Below the pieces are notes generated by a model, which was given only the letters and a program-made list of their open reading frames with translations, did not search any database and was not told the origin of the DNA. A stretch of DNA of 64,000 bases from CALDOK01 sp964481655 (GTDB taxonomy: Bacteria > Myxococcota_A > UBA796 > JAFGLY01). Positions 32,595 to 41,438 of the stretch are shown here, piece after piece. Position numbers and translations under genes: made by a program. Position 1 is the first letter of the stretch. Every line of letters begins with the position of its first letter. The DNA lies in contig CAYZVO010000015.1 in NCBI GenBank assembly GCA_964481655.1, positions 7,982-71,981 on the forward strand, read 5' to 3'.

Positions 32595-34601
32595 GTGTTG
32601 TTCGTCATACCAATTCTGCTGCTCGCCGCCCCCGTCCATGCCGATGACGGGGACGAGGAGTTGGTGGTGGAGGCGGAGCGCCCGCGCGAAGAGGCCTCCG
32701 AGCAGGCCCTGGATCGCGACGCCATCGAGGTCTTCCCGGCCCGCTCGGCGGACGAACTGCTCCAGGCCATGCCCGGGCTGCACCAGAGCGCCCACGGGGG
32801 CCACGGCAAGGCCTACCAGTACTTCGTGCGCGGCTTCGACGCGGTCCACGGGGCGGACCTGGCGGTCAGCCTCGAGGGCATCCCCCTGAACGAGCCGAGC
32901 AACGTGCACGGCCACGGCTACCTGGACCTGCACGCCGTCCCTACGCACCTGATCCAGGGTGTGCGGCTGTACAAGGGCGCCAGCCGGGCCGAGGTGGGGG
33001 ACTTCGGCGTGGCGGCCTCGGCGGACTTTCAGCTGGGGCTGGCCGCGCCCGGCCTGTACACGGAGCTGGGTGGGGGCACGGATCGCTCCGGGGAGGCCCT
33101 GCTGGCCTGGCGGCCGGGCTCCGGTGACAGCGGGGACTTCCTGCTGGCCGAGGTGGACGCCGGGCTGGGCGTGGGGGATCACCGCGCCTGGCGGCAGCTG
33201 AACCTGGCGGCGGGCGCGGAGCATTGGTGGGGGCTCACCCGCGGACGGATCTTCGCCCTGGGCTACCACGGGAGCTTCGACTCCCCCGGGGTGTTGCGGG
33301 AGGACGATCTGCTCGCCGGGGAGGTGGACTTCTACGGCGCCTACCCCGAGGCAGGCGACGGCGTGTCCAGCCGGTTGATCGCCGCCGCCGAGCTGTCGCG
33401 CCCCTGCGCGGGCTGCGGCTGGAAGGTCCTGGCCTGGGGCCAGCTGCGGGGCCTCGAGCTGACCCGCAACTTCACCGGCTACGCTCAGCATCCGGACCAC
33501 GGTGACGGCGTGCTCCAGGGTCAGCAGGGGGGGGCCGTGGGCCTGCGCGCCCTGCGCTGGGAGCAGGTCGAGCTGCTGGGGGGCTGGCACCAGCTGATGG
33601 GCGGGATCGACCTGCGGGCCGACCTGCTCGAGCAGTGGGAGCGGGGCATCGAGCCCGATGGTCGCGTCTGGGACGAGCGCATCGACGCCGACGCGCGGCA
33701 GGGCGAGGCCGCGGCCTGGTTCACGGCCGAGCTGCACCCCTGGCCGTGGCTGGAGCTGGAGCCCGGCGTGCGCGCCGCGCTGCTGGGGGTCGAGCTGTGG
33801 CGTGGCTACGACGACGAGGGCGTGGCGATCGCCGAGCCGGTGCCGGCCCGTTCCTGGGCCCCGGTGCTGGCCCCCAAGGGTCGGGCGGTGCTCGCCCCCG
33901 AGGCGCCGCTGTCTCTGTTCCTGAGCGCCGGGCGCGGCTACCGCTCCCCGGAGGCCCGGGGCATCGAGGACGGAGATCGGGCTCCGGTCAGCGTGGCGGA
34001 CACCCAGGAGCTGGGGCTGCGCTGGGAGCTGGGCTCCGGCGCCGAGCTGGCCCTGGTGGGCTTCCACACCGCCATCAGCAACGAATTGGTCTTCGATCAC
34101 ACCGCGGCCCGCTTCCTGTCCTCAGGGGCCACCCGCCGCATCGGCGGGGAGCTGCTCGGCAGCGCCGAGCCCCTGCCGTGGCTGCGGGGGGAGCTGGAGC
34201 TCACCTGGACCGACGGCCGCAGCCAGGCCACCGGGGAGCCGCTGCCCTACGCCCCCCGCTGGCTGGTCTCGGCCGGCGGCTACGGGCGAGGGGAGCTCCC
34301 GTGGGAGGACGGCCGCTGGAGCGCGGGGCTGCGAGGCTGGTTCCTGGGGCCCCGGCCTCTGCCGGAGGGCTTCTACAGCCAGGCCGCCGTGGTGGTGGAC
34401 GCCACGGGCACCGTGGGCTGGCGCCGCTGGGAGCTGTCCTTCGACATCGACAACCTGCTGGGCTCGCGCTGGCGGGACGGGGAGTTCGTCTACCCGTCAT
34501 GCTTCGACCCCGAGGGCGGCTGCAGCGAGCTGCCCGCCCTGCACATCACCGCCGGCGAGCCTCTCGCCGTTCGGATCGGCCTTGGCCGGAGGTTCCGATG
34601 A
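32595..34601 (+). CDS. TonB-dependent outer-membrane receptor, His-rich plug
   Basis: A 668-aa outer-membrane active transporter. GTG 32595 gives the signal peptide MLFVIPILLLAAPVHA. The plug domain follows (SADELLQAMPGLHQSAHGGHGKAYQYFVRGFDA; DLAVSLEGIPLNEPSNVHGHGYLDLHAVPTHLIQGVRLYKG) with eight or more His between residues 63 and 118, then a barrel of alternating beta strands ending in Arg-Phe-Arg. No clear TonB box is visible beyond EELVVEAER. His clusters in the plug point to a metal or metal chelate as cargo. A perfect inverted repeat lies directly upstream, and two lipoprotein genes follow with a 4-base overlap and a 4-base gap, forming a regulated operon. Nickel or cobalt is the first guess from the operator; iron, zinc or copper are not excluded. 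Confidence 0.82.
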   Translation: MLFVIPILLLAAPVHADDGDEELVVEAERPREEASEQALDRDAIEVFPARSADELLQAMPGLHQSAHGGHGKAYQYFVRGFDAVHGADLAVSLEGIPLNEPSNVHGHGYLDLHAVPTHLIQGVRLYKGASRAEVGDFGVAASADFQLGLAAPGLYTELGGGTDRSGEALLAWRPGSGDSGDFLLAEVDAGLGVGDHRAWRQLNLAAGAEHWWGLTRGRIFALGYHGSFDSPGVLREDDLLAGEVDFYGAYPEAGDGVSSRLIAAAELSRPCAGCGWKVLAWGQLRGLELTRNFTGYAQHPDHGDGVLQGQQGGAVGLRALRWEQVELLGGWHQLMGGIDLRADLLEQWERGIEPDGRVWDERIDADARQGEAAAWFTAELHPWPWLELEPGVRAALLGVELWRGYDDEGVAIAEPVPARSWAPVLAPKGRAVLAPEAPLSLFLSAGRGYRSPEARGIEDGDRAPVSVADTQELGLRWELGSGAELALVGFHTAISNELVFDHTAARFLSSGATRRIGGELLGSAEPLPWLRGELELTWTDGRSQATGEPLPYAPRWLVSAGGYGRGELPWEDGRWSAGLRGWFLGPRPLPEGFYSQAAVVVDATGTVGWRRWELSFDIDNLLGSRWRDGEFVYPSCFDPEGGCSELPALHITAGEPLAVRIGLGRRFR

Positions 34602-35251
34602 GAGCGATGATTCTTTGCCTGCTGCTGCCGCTCGCCGCCTGCGCCCACGAGCAGCGTGAGAGCCTGACCATCCCCGTGCAGGCCGCGAGCCAGGAGGACG
34701 CCACCGTCACGACCGACGACGGTGTGGAGGTCCAGCTCGACACGGCCTGGATCGTGCTCGCCGATCTGCGCCTCGAGGCGCCCTCGAGTGTCGACGCCAA
34801 GCACCCGGGCCACGACTTCAGCGGCGCCACCAGCTGTGAGCTGCTGGGCAGCTGGGAGCTGGATCTGCTTGGTGATCCCGTCGAGCTGGGCGAGGCGCTC
34901 TGCCTCGACGGCGAGCTTGCCACCGGTCGCGTCGTGCTGTCCGCCGCTCCGACCCTGCTGCTGGCGGGCGCGGCCTTCCTGCCCGACGCCACCGAGCGGG
35001 CCTTCTCCTTCGAGCTGGACCTCGACGACGAGATCACCGGCATCCCCGTCGAAGCCTGGCTCGACGCGGCGGCGCCCCCCGACTCCATCGTCGTGGGTGT
35101 CCACCCTCAGACCATGCTGTCCTTCGTGGACTGGTGGAGCGAGGACAGCGACGTCAACGGCACCCTCACCATCACTGACGACCTGCTGGGCAACACCGTG
35201 CCCTTCGGGGCCGTCAGCACCACCTCCTTCTCCATCGACATCGAGGAGTGA
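34598..35251 (+). CDS. Lipoprotein of the TonB receptor operon, HPGH motif
   Basis: A 217-aa lipoprotein (LLPLAAC, Cys15) translationally coupled to the receptor (ATGA). The mature part is a beta-rich domain: VTTDDGVEVQLDTAWIVLADLRLEAP, then AKHPGHDFSGATSCELLGSWELDLLG with His69 and His72 in HPGHDFSG, and several later strands. A His pair next to Asp suggests metal binding. I do not recognise a named family, but the gene order (receptor followed by small metal-motif lipoproteins) suggests a periplasmic partner that hands off or senses the metal brought in by the receptor. Confidence 0.65.
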   Translation: MRAMILCLLLPLAACAHEQRESLTIPVQAASQEDATVTTDDGVEVQLDTAWIVLADLRLEAPSSVDAKHPGHDFSGATSCELLGSWELDLLGDPVELGEALCLDGELATGRVVLSAAPTLLLAGAAFLPDATERAFSFELDLDDEITGIPVEAWLDAAAPPDSIVVGVHPQTMLSFVDWWSEDSDVNGTLTITDDLLGNTVPFGAVSTTSFSIDIEE

Positions 35252-35255
35252 CCCC

Positions 35256-35993
35256 ATGAACCCCACCCGCGCACTCACCCTGATCTCCCTGCTCGTCGCC
35301 GGTTGCGGCGGCGAAGGCACCTGGGTCCTCACCACCTGGGGCGAGGACTACATCGAGGTCGGGATCCCGGCCGCCGACTTCGTCGACGGCTGCTCGGTCG
35401 TATTCGATCGCTTCGAGGTCGTGGACCTCGACTTGGCCCTGCTGGACGGCGACGGCGAGCTCGTCGGCGAGATCCCCGGCAGCTTCGTGAAGGACATGGT
35501 CGAGCCGGGGCCTGTGGAGCTGGGCACCGCGGCGGTCCCCGCGACCCACTACGACAGCGTGCGCTGGCGCATCGCTCCCACCGACGATGAGCCCGTCTCC
35601 ATCAGCGTCGCGGGGACCCTCACCTGCGGCGAGACCAGCGTCGACTTCGCCTGGGACTTCGACACGGACACAACCTACTTCTGCGAGCCCGAGGACCTCA
35701 CCATCCCCAGCGGCGGTGAGGACGAGACCGAGCTGACCGTACACGGCGACCACCTGTTCTACGACAGCCTCGAGGATCCCGACGCCGGCCTGCGGGGCCA
35801 GGCCTTCGTGGATGCCGATGCTGACGCTGACGGTGAGGTCACCGTGGTCGAGCTGGAGGCCGTCAGCGTGGCCGAGCTGGGCTACGACGTGGGCTCCCAG
35901 TCCGATGTCACAGACCTGTACGCCTTCGTGGCCTTCCTGACCCGCACCCTGGGGCACGTGGACGGCGAGGGGCACTGCCAGGTGGAGCTGTGA
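35256..35993 (+). CDS. Lipoprotein of the TonB receptor operon with an EF-hand-like loop
   Basis: A 245-aa lipoprotein (LLVAGC) starting 4 bases after the previous gene, with GAGGAG before ATG 35256. The body is beta-rich (WGEDYIEVGIPAADFVDGCSVVFDRFEVVDLDLALLDGDGE). A consensus EF-hand-type loop occupies residues 188-199 (DADADGEVTVVE: Asp188, Asp190, Asp192, Gly193, Val195, Glu199), after which comes a helical end with YAFVAFLTRTLGHVDGEGHC. The loop could bind calcium or another divalent ion. Same operon as the receptor, so a role in metal uptake is likely. It ends 1 base before the stop of a convergent 22-codon reading frame. Confidence 0.65.
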   Translation: MNPTRALTLISLLVAGCGGEGTWVLTTWGEDYIEVGIPAADFVDGCSVVFDRFEVVDLDLALLDGDGELVGEIPGSFVKDMVEPGPVELGTAAVPATHYDSVRWRIAPTDDEPVSISVAGTLTCGETSVDFAWDFDTDTTYFCEPEDLTIPSGGEDETELTVHGDHLFYDSLEDPDAGLRGQAFVDADADADGEVTVVELEAVSVAELGYDVGSQSDVTDLYAFVAFLTRTLGHVDGEGHCQVEL

Positions 35994-35994
35994 G

Positions 35995-36063
35995 CTAGTA
36001 CGCCCCGAGCGTCATGAGCACGAGCAGGAAGCTGATGCGGGGGGGCCTGCTGGGACGGGGCAT
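35995..36063 (-). CDS. Possible 22-aa hydrophobic microprotein
   Basis: A short frame from ATG 36063 encodes MPRPSRPPRISFLLVLMTLGAY: a basic, Pro/Arg-rich head and a 10-12 residue hydrophobic tail. A good GGAGG lies 6-7 bases upstream of the ATG, and the stop falls 1 base beyond the stop of the convergent lipoprotein gene, in keeping with the tight packing of real genes here. Too short to judge by composition; it could instead be a chance frame in the 3' region of the neighbouring genes. Confidence 0.3.
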   Translation of the reverse strand: MPRPSRPPRISFLLVLMTLGAY

Positions 36064-36163
36064 GGGGCGCCTCCAGGGTGCGTGCTCTCGGTGGATCGGT
36101 GCCTCGGGGTCGGGGAGATGTTGACCCGCGAGGCGGAAGGATCGGAAACGCTGAATACACGCT

Positions 36164-36189
36164 CCCGTGACCCGGTGCGGGGTCACGGG
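36164..36189 (-). terminator. Strong perfect hairpin, CCCGTGACCC/GGGTCACGGG
   Basis: Ten-base perfect arms around a 6-base loop, starting 5 bases after the stop of the minus-strand DTD-linker lipoprotein gene. It is followed on that strand by AGCGTGTATTCAGCG, without a T-run. Very stable, so a transcript end or RNA-protecting hairpin for that gene. Its outer arm overlaps one copy of the TGACCCC-N4-TGACCCC repeat. Confidence 0.5.
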
Positions 36190-36193
36190 GGGG

Positions 36194-36778
<585 letters not shown>

Positions 36779-36810
36779 GGGAGACTCCGGTGGGGTTCAG
36801 TGTTTCCACT

Positions 36811-36853
36811 GGTAACTACGGTCCTGGATCCATGGGGGGTCACGCGGGGGTCA
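36811..36853 (-). promoter_or_regulatory. Bipartite promoter-like element TGACCCC-N4-TGACCCC-N19-GTTACC
   Basis: On the minus strand, exact heptamers run 36853-36847 and 36842-36836, with GTTACC at 36816-36811 after exactly 19 bases. The ATG of the DTD-linker lipoprotein is 38 bases after the GTTACC start. Matches the copies at 9060 and 12280. A further heptamer pair without a convincing downstream box lies at 36196-36179. Confidence 0.45.
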
Positions 36854-36973
36854 TGGGGATCTCGCCGTTGTGCGCGACGATTCGTTCCCAGCTGGGTGGG
36901 GCATGCCCCCCCATGCCAGGATTCCGACGAGGGCTTTCGGGCGTCGATGCCGTCCCGGTCGCCTTCGGCGATG

Positions 36974-36990
36974 TGGCACGGGAGTTGCAA
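36974..36990 (+). promoter_or_regulatory. Sigma-54 promoter TGGCACG-GGAG-TTGCAA
   Basis: A near-perfect -24/-12 element: GG at 36975-36976 and GC at 36987-36988 with exactly 10 bases between. The start codon of the secreted 158-aa protein is 31 bases downstream, with GGAGG between. Activation would need an enhancer-binding protein; no such gene is in the window. Confidence 0.72.
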
Positions 36991-37020
36991 AGGGGGCCGG
37001 CGCAACCCCCGGAGGATCCC

Positions 37021-37497
37021 ATGGTCGGTCTCACCACCCTCGTCCCCCTCTTCCTCGCCCTCGCCCAGCCAGTCCACGCCCAGAGCTGCGACGTGTCGGG
37101 GCTCGACGGGGTCGCCCGGGATCTCGACACCGTCCTCGACGAGGTGGCGCCGGTGCCCGAGGGTTCCGCCCTCGACGAGGCCACCGCTCGCACCGTCAGC
37201 TGGATCGTGGACGCCCTCGAGTTCGAGCTCGACACGATGCTCGAGCTGGTGGACGTCGGCCACACCAAGACCGCCGAGGTCATCGGCGAGGTGGTGCTGG
37301 GCGAGCTCGAGCAGCTGCGCGAGGTCGTGGGCATGAGCGACGAGGACTGGGCCACGCTGGTGGGCCTGTACGCTCAGGTCTTCGACCCCCAGACCCTGGC
37401 CTCACCCGAGCGGACCCGCGAGGCGGTGGACGCGCTGATGGACGAGGTGGGCCGTCACGGCTCCGGGACGGGCTGGGCGGACTCGCTCGAGGACTGA
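37021..37497 (+). CDS. Secreted alpha-helical protein, unknown, sigma-54 dependent
   Basis: A 158-aa protein with a signal peptide (MVGLTTLVPLFLALAQPVHAQ, cut after HAQ or QPVHA). The mature part is acidic and helical: VARDLDTVLDEVAPVPEGSALDEATARTVSWIVDALEFELDTMLELVD, then EVIGEVVLGELEQLREVVGMSDEDWATLVGLYAQVF. I do not recognise the family. ATG 37021 follows GGAGG and a clear sigma-54 promoter; longer frames upstream would cross that promoter and lose the signal peptide. The 3' end overlaps the 3' end of the convergent MopE-motif gene by 43 bases, unusually long for this window and hence a possible antisense interaction. Confidence 0.65.
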   Translation: MVGLTTLVPLFLALAQPVHAQSCDVSGLDGVARDLDTVLDEVAPVPEGSALDEATARTVSWIVDALEFELDTMLELVDVGHTKTAEVIGEVVLGELEQLREVVGMSDEDWATLVGLYAQVFDPQTLASPERTREAVDALMDEVGRHGSGTGWADSLED

Positions 37498-39488
37498 ACC
37501 GGGCTGGGGTCCTCCCGCCGACGTCGGAACACCACCCAGACCAGGCCGAACAGCCCGACGCCGCTGGCGCCGGCGTGGCAGCCGCAGTCGCTCGTCTCGG
37601 GTAGCAGGATGCAGCCGCACACATGGTCAGCGGGGTCCGGGCCGCAGTCGATGGGCTCCCAGTCCCAGGGGTCGTAGTCGTCGTCCTCCCAGCTGTCCCA
37701 GTCGTCGTCATCGTCGTCATCCCAGCTGTCCCAGTCGTCGCCGGGGTCGCCGCTGGCCACGATCTCGAACAGCTCCACGCGGCGGCCGCCGTCCTCGTCC
37801 ACCATGGTGACCTCGATCGCCCAGACGCCCTGCTCGCCAGAGGGGTTGGTGAACAGGACCTCGTCGTGGTCGATCTCCACCTCGGCCTCGTCGCAGAATG
37901 CGACCAGCTCGTAGTCGTCTTCTCCCGGCTCATGGGCGCGCAGCACGCCGCGGACGCTGGCGTTGAGCTCGACCTCCATGGGGCTGGTGCGGATGTTGGT
38001 GGTGCCGCCGCCGCAGCCCCAGCCGCCGCCTCCGCCGCCTTCGCCGTCGTCGTAGGCCACGACCTCGAGGCCCAGCAGCCACGGGGCGACGTTCCTGGCC
38101 GCGAAGTCGAAGTTCACGGCGTCCACCAGGCTGCCGTCGTCGCTGTTCAGCAGCCAGAAGTCCATGCTCGAGCGGCCCTGGTCCAGCAGCCGGCAGCGGA
38201 AGGGTGGGCCGTCGTCCTGCCCCTCGCTCTCGCAGGAGATGGGGCCCTCGTACGAGTGGAACAGCTCGCTGTCGAGCTCATCGAAGCAGCCCTCGACGGT
38301 GACCGCCACGCGGAACACGCCGCCCTCGGGAGCGTCGCCGGTGTCCCGGCCGCTGTCGCCGTCCCAGCGGGGGTCGAAGGCCCCGAAGTGGCCGGTGTCC
38401 GGCACGGTCAGCTCGCTGACCAGCGTGACGTTGTACTCGTCCACCTCGCCGTCGCAGTCGTTGTCGACGCCGTCGCAGGTCTCCACCGCGCCTGGGTAGA
38501 CCGCGGCGTTGTCGTCGTCGCAGTCCCCCGCTTCCGTGCTGACGCCGTCGCCGTCGCCGTCCAGGTGCTCGCCGCAGCCTGTGGTGAGCATCGTGCGCAC
38601 GGTGGAGCCGTCGGCGTCCAGCATGATCAGATCCCAGCACAGGTCCCCGTCGACCGAGTGGAGGATGGCCGCCCCGGGCCCGAAGCCCAGGGGCACGTTG
38701 TGGGCGCTGCCGTCGACCCCGCGCACCAGGGTGACGGAGGCGTCTGCAGGGTGCAGCACCAGCGTGTCGGGCGCGTCGTCACCGTCGAACTCAGCGACCA
38801 GGAAGGCGCCCGGCTCGGCGGCCAGGGGGGTGAGGGTGCCGTCCTCGGTGGCCAGCAGCCAGGCGTCGCTGATGGTCCAGGCCCAGCGATCGTCGATCAC
38901 GCCCAGGGAGGCCACCAGGCCTCCCGCCGCCAGGAGGTTGGTGCCCAGGGTGTCCAGCTCCTGGACCTGATCGTCTCCGACCGCGGCGGCCAGCAGGCCG
39001 TCGGTGCGGGTGGCCAGCAGGGCGGCGCCGTCGATCTGCATGTCGGGTTCGTCGATGGCTGCGCCGTTGCCGGACCAGAGCTGGACGGTGTCACCGGCGG
39101 TGGCGTAGCCGTCCACGCCGTCCCAGGTCCCGGCCACCAGGGCGTCGCAGCCCTCGCTGGTGATGGACCCCGCGGTGCTCAGGTTGAGGCTGGCGGGGAC
39201 CCAGACCAGGCCCTCGTCCCGGCAGAAGACGGCGTCCAGCGTGCCGTTGCCGTTGCGGTCCTCGAGCAGCAGGCTGCGGCCGCCGGGCTCCAGCTGATCG
39301 GCGACGGCGCCGGTGCTGGGGTCCACCAGCCACAGGGCCTCTTCGCCCAGCAGCATCAGGCCATGGTCGGCCATGGCGAGCGAGCGGGCCTCGCCAGGGG
39401 TGGCCCAGCTGCTCTGCTCTTCGAGGGACCAGGCTCCGGCCGGCGCGGTCGCCAGCAGGCCTGCGAACACAGGGGTGAGTGCGAACAT
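37455..39488 (-). CDS. Secreted MopE-motif protein with MYXO-CTERM-like tail
   Basis: A 677-aa exported protein. Signal peptide MFALTPVFAGLLATAPAGA; residues about 30-300 look like a VCBS/propeller-type domain (LLLEDRNGNGTLDAVF, LVAEFDGDDAPDTLVLH). One MopE-type metal-binding repeat follows (GDCDDDNAAVYPGAVETCDG, DNDCDGEVDE). Then a beta-rich domain, a striking Asp/Trp tract (DDWDSWDDDDDDDWDSWEDD), and the C-terminus CGCHAG, a hydrophobic helix GVGLFGLVWVVF, and RRRRED, the tripartite plan of MYXO-CTERM proteins; but about 20 residues follow the Arg run, longer than usual. Last gene of the minus-strand operon 43720-37455, 51 bases after the beta-propeller lipoprotein gene. Confidence 0.72.
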   Translation of the reverse strand: MFALTPVFAGLLATAPAGAWSLEEQSSWATPGEARSLAMADHGLMLLGEEALWLVDPSTGAVADQLEPGGRSLLLEDRNGNGTLDAVFCRDEGLVWVPASLNLSTAGSITSEGCDALVAGTWDGVDGYATAGDTVQLWSGNGAAIDEPDMQIDGAALLATRTDGLLAAAVGDDQVQELDTLGTNLLAAGGLVASLGVIDDRWAWTISDAWLLATEDGTLTPLAAEPGAFLVAEFDGDDAPDTLVLHPADASVTLVRGVDGSAHNVPLGFGPGAAILHSVDGDLCWDLIMLDADGSTVRTMLTTGCGEHLDGDGDGVSTEAGDCDDDNAAVYPGAVETCDGVDNDCDGEVDEYNVTLVSELTVPDTGHFGAFDPRWDGDSGRDTGDAPEGGVFRVAVTVEGCFDELDSELFHSYEGPISCESEGQDDGPPFRCRLLDQGRSSMDFWLLNSDDGSLVDAVNFDFAARNVAPWLLGLEVVAYDDGEGGGGGGWGCGGGTTNIRTSPMEVELNASVRGVLRAHEPGEDDYELVAFCDEAEVEIDHDEVLFTNPSGEQGVWAIEVTMVDEDGGRRVELFEIVASGDPGDDWDSWDDDDDDDWDSWEDDDYDPWDWEPIDCGPDPADHVCGCILLPETSDCGCHAGASGVGLFGLVWVVFRRRREDPSPVQSSSESAQPVPEP

Positions 39489-39539
39489 CCTCCAGCTCCT
39501 CCATGGCCAGGATAGCCGCGGAGGACGCCGGTCGTGGGC

Positions 39540-41438
39540 CTACCAGCCGGTGTCCCACCACTCGTCGCTGTCCTGCCAGCTGTAGTCGTTGCAGGGGTCC
39601 AGCCCCTCGAAGGGCACGGCGGCCAGGACCTCATTGGGCTCGTCCAGGGTGGCCACGGTGAAGCCCGCCGAGCCGATGGCGTAGGCGTAGCGGTCCATGA
39701 TCACCGAGCGGCGCACGGGGGCGCAGGTCCAGGCTTCGGAGCCGAAGCTCTCGAGCACGGCGTCCTGCTCGAGGGAGCCGGTGTGGGAGAGCCCGGCGGT
39801 GGTGGCGTCGAAGATCTCGAGCACCGGGTCGCCGCCGGCGGCCCAGCTGGGGATGGCCAGGGCGTCCTGGTCGGAGAAGTAGTTGAAGGCGTGGTGCTCA
39901 TCCAGCGCCTCGGACTCGCTGGCGTCGAGCATCACCCGGTCCGCCAGCCGTGGGTTGCCCAGGTCGCTGATGTCGAACAGGGAGACCGCCAGCTTCCAGT
40001 CCCAGCCGTCGTCCTCGTCCATGCCCACGGCCAGCAGGTGATCCTCGCCCATGGGGTGCAGGTAGGTGGAGAATCCGGTGACCTCGAGGGCCCCGCGCTG
40101 CACGATGTCGGTGGGGTCGGACAGGTCGATGGTGAACAGCGGGTCCCCCAGCCAGACCTCGTAGGTCACGATGTAGCCGATGCGACCCAGGAAGCGGGCG
40201 GCGAAGATCTCCTCGCCCTCGGCCAGGCCCACCAGGCTGTCCAGCAGCTCGAAGCTGCCGCTCTCCTCGCGCAGGGTGTGCACCTCGGCGGAGACCGGCC
40301 ACTCCTGCTGGGTGGTGGCCACCCGCAAGATCCCGTCGTACTCGCTCAGGGCGAACTCGTCGCTCAGGGTGCCGGAGACCTTGGTGCTGGCGGCGTAGCT
40401 GGGGTGGGGATCGTCGGCGCCGATGTCGAACTTGTGCAGGATGGTCTCGAGGCTGCCGTCGATGCTGGGGAAGGGGCCCGAGCTGTACTCGGTGGCCGCG
40501 ATGTAGATGGCGTTGGTGCTGGCGTAGACGGTCTCGGCCTCACCCACCACGCTCTCGCCCGCGAAGGAGCCCATGGGGTCGTCCAGGTCCAGGGACATCA
40601 CCGTGGTGAGGTAGGTGCCGCCCTCGCGGTCGGAGACCCAGACGTCGGTGCAGTCGCACACTGCGTCTTCCTCGGTGACCCAGGCGCCGTCCACCAGCTT
40701 GTGGTCGGCGCTCCAGCTCAGCCAGTCGGCGGGCTCGGTCTGCCGCAGGCGCTTGCGGGCGGAGCGCACCGAGGTGGCGCCGTCGGTGACCCGCAGGTCC
40801 TGGTAGGTGACCACGAACAGGCGGCTGCCGATGCGGCGGGTGGCCTCGAAGCGGCCCTCCACGTAGGTCTCGCGGACCACCTGGGGGTGGGTCGGGGTGC
40901 CCACGTCCACGATGGTCACCAGGGTGCGGGGCTCGTTCTCGTTGATGACCGAGTTGGAGCCGGAGCGGGGCTTGCCCTCGTCGGTGACCCGGGACAGGGC
41001 GATCACCGTGGTGCCGTAGAGGTAGATGCCGTCCGGCGTCCCGTCGAGCTCCAGGCGGGAGAGCTCGGCAGCGTCGGTGTAGGGCCAGGCCTGGGAGATG
41101 ACCAGGTGGCCGTCGGCCAGGCTGAAGAGGTAGCGGCCGTCGGTCTTGACCAGGTCGGCTTCGTCGACCCCTTCTTCCTGGAGGTTGGTCTCGGAGTAGG
41201 ACTCGGGGCCGGACCCCATGCCGCCGTCGTCCTTGGCGGAGAAGCTGTACTCGGCGCAGCCGGAGAGCACGTCACCGGGGGCCCAGCGGTAGTCCCAGAG
41301 CACCTCCTTGCGGGCCATGCGCTCCATGGCGTTGCCCAGCTGGTTGCAGCTGTCGATGCGGTAGAGGTCCGGGGCGGGGTCCATGGCCGAGCATGCGGCC
41401 AAGGGGGCGATCAGGGCGATGAGGAGGGGATGGCGCAT
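39540..41438 (-). CDS. Beta-propeller domain lipoprotein (PF09826-like)
   Basis: A 632-aa lipoprotein (LIAPLAAC, Cys16). It fits the secreted C-terminal beta-propeller family: SETNLQEEGVDEADLVKTDGRYLFSLADGHLVI is the family's signature N-terminal block, followed by blades such as PRTLVTIVDVGTPTHPQVVRETYVEGRFEATRRIGSRLFVVTY, GFSTYLHPMGEDHLLAVGMD and VSLFDISDLGNPRLADRV, and HHAFNYFSDQDALAIPSW. Function of this family is unknown; the fold suggests protein or metal binding at the cell surface. ATG 41438 overlaps the upstream stop by one base (TGATG), so it is translated with the two membrane proteins before it. Confidence 0.8.
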   Translation of the reverse strand: MRHPLLIALIAPLAACSAMDPAPDLYRIDSCNQLGNAMERMARKEVLWDYRWAPGDVLSGCAEYSFSAKDDGGMGSGPESYSETNLQEEGVDEADLVKTDGRYLFSLADGHLVISQAWPYTDAAELSRLELDGTPDGIYLYGTTVIALSRVTDEGKPRSGSNSVINENEPRTLVTIVDVGTPTHPQVVRETYVEGRFEATRRIGSRLFVVTYQDLRVTDGATSVRSARKRLRQTEPADWLSWSADHKLVDGAWVTEEDAVCDCTDVWVSDREGGTYLTTVMSLDLDDPMGSFAGESVVGEAETVYASTNAIYIAATEYSSGPFPSIDGSLETILHKFDIGADDPHPSYAASTKVSGTLSDEFALSEYDGILRVATTQQEWPVSAEVHTLREESGSFELLDSLVGLAEGEEIFAARFLGRIGYIVTYEVWLGDPLFTIDLSDPTDIVQRGALEVTGFSTYLHPMGEDHLLAVGMDEDDGWDWKLAVSLFDISDLGNPRLADRVMLDASESEALDEHHAFNYFSDQDALAIPSWAAGGDPVLEIFDATTAGLSHTGSLEQDAVLESFGSEAWTCAPVRRSVIMDRYAYAIGSAGFTVATLDEPNEVLAAVPFEGLDPCNDYSWQDSDEWWDTGW

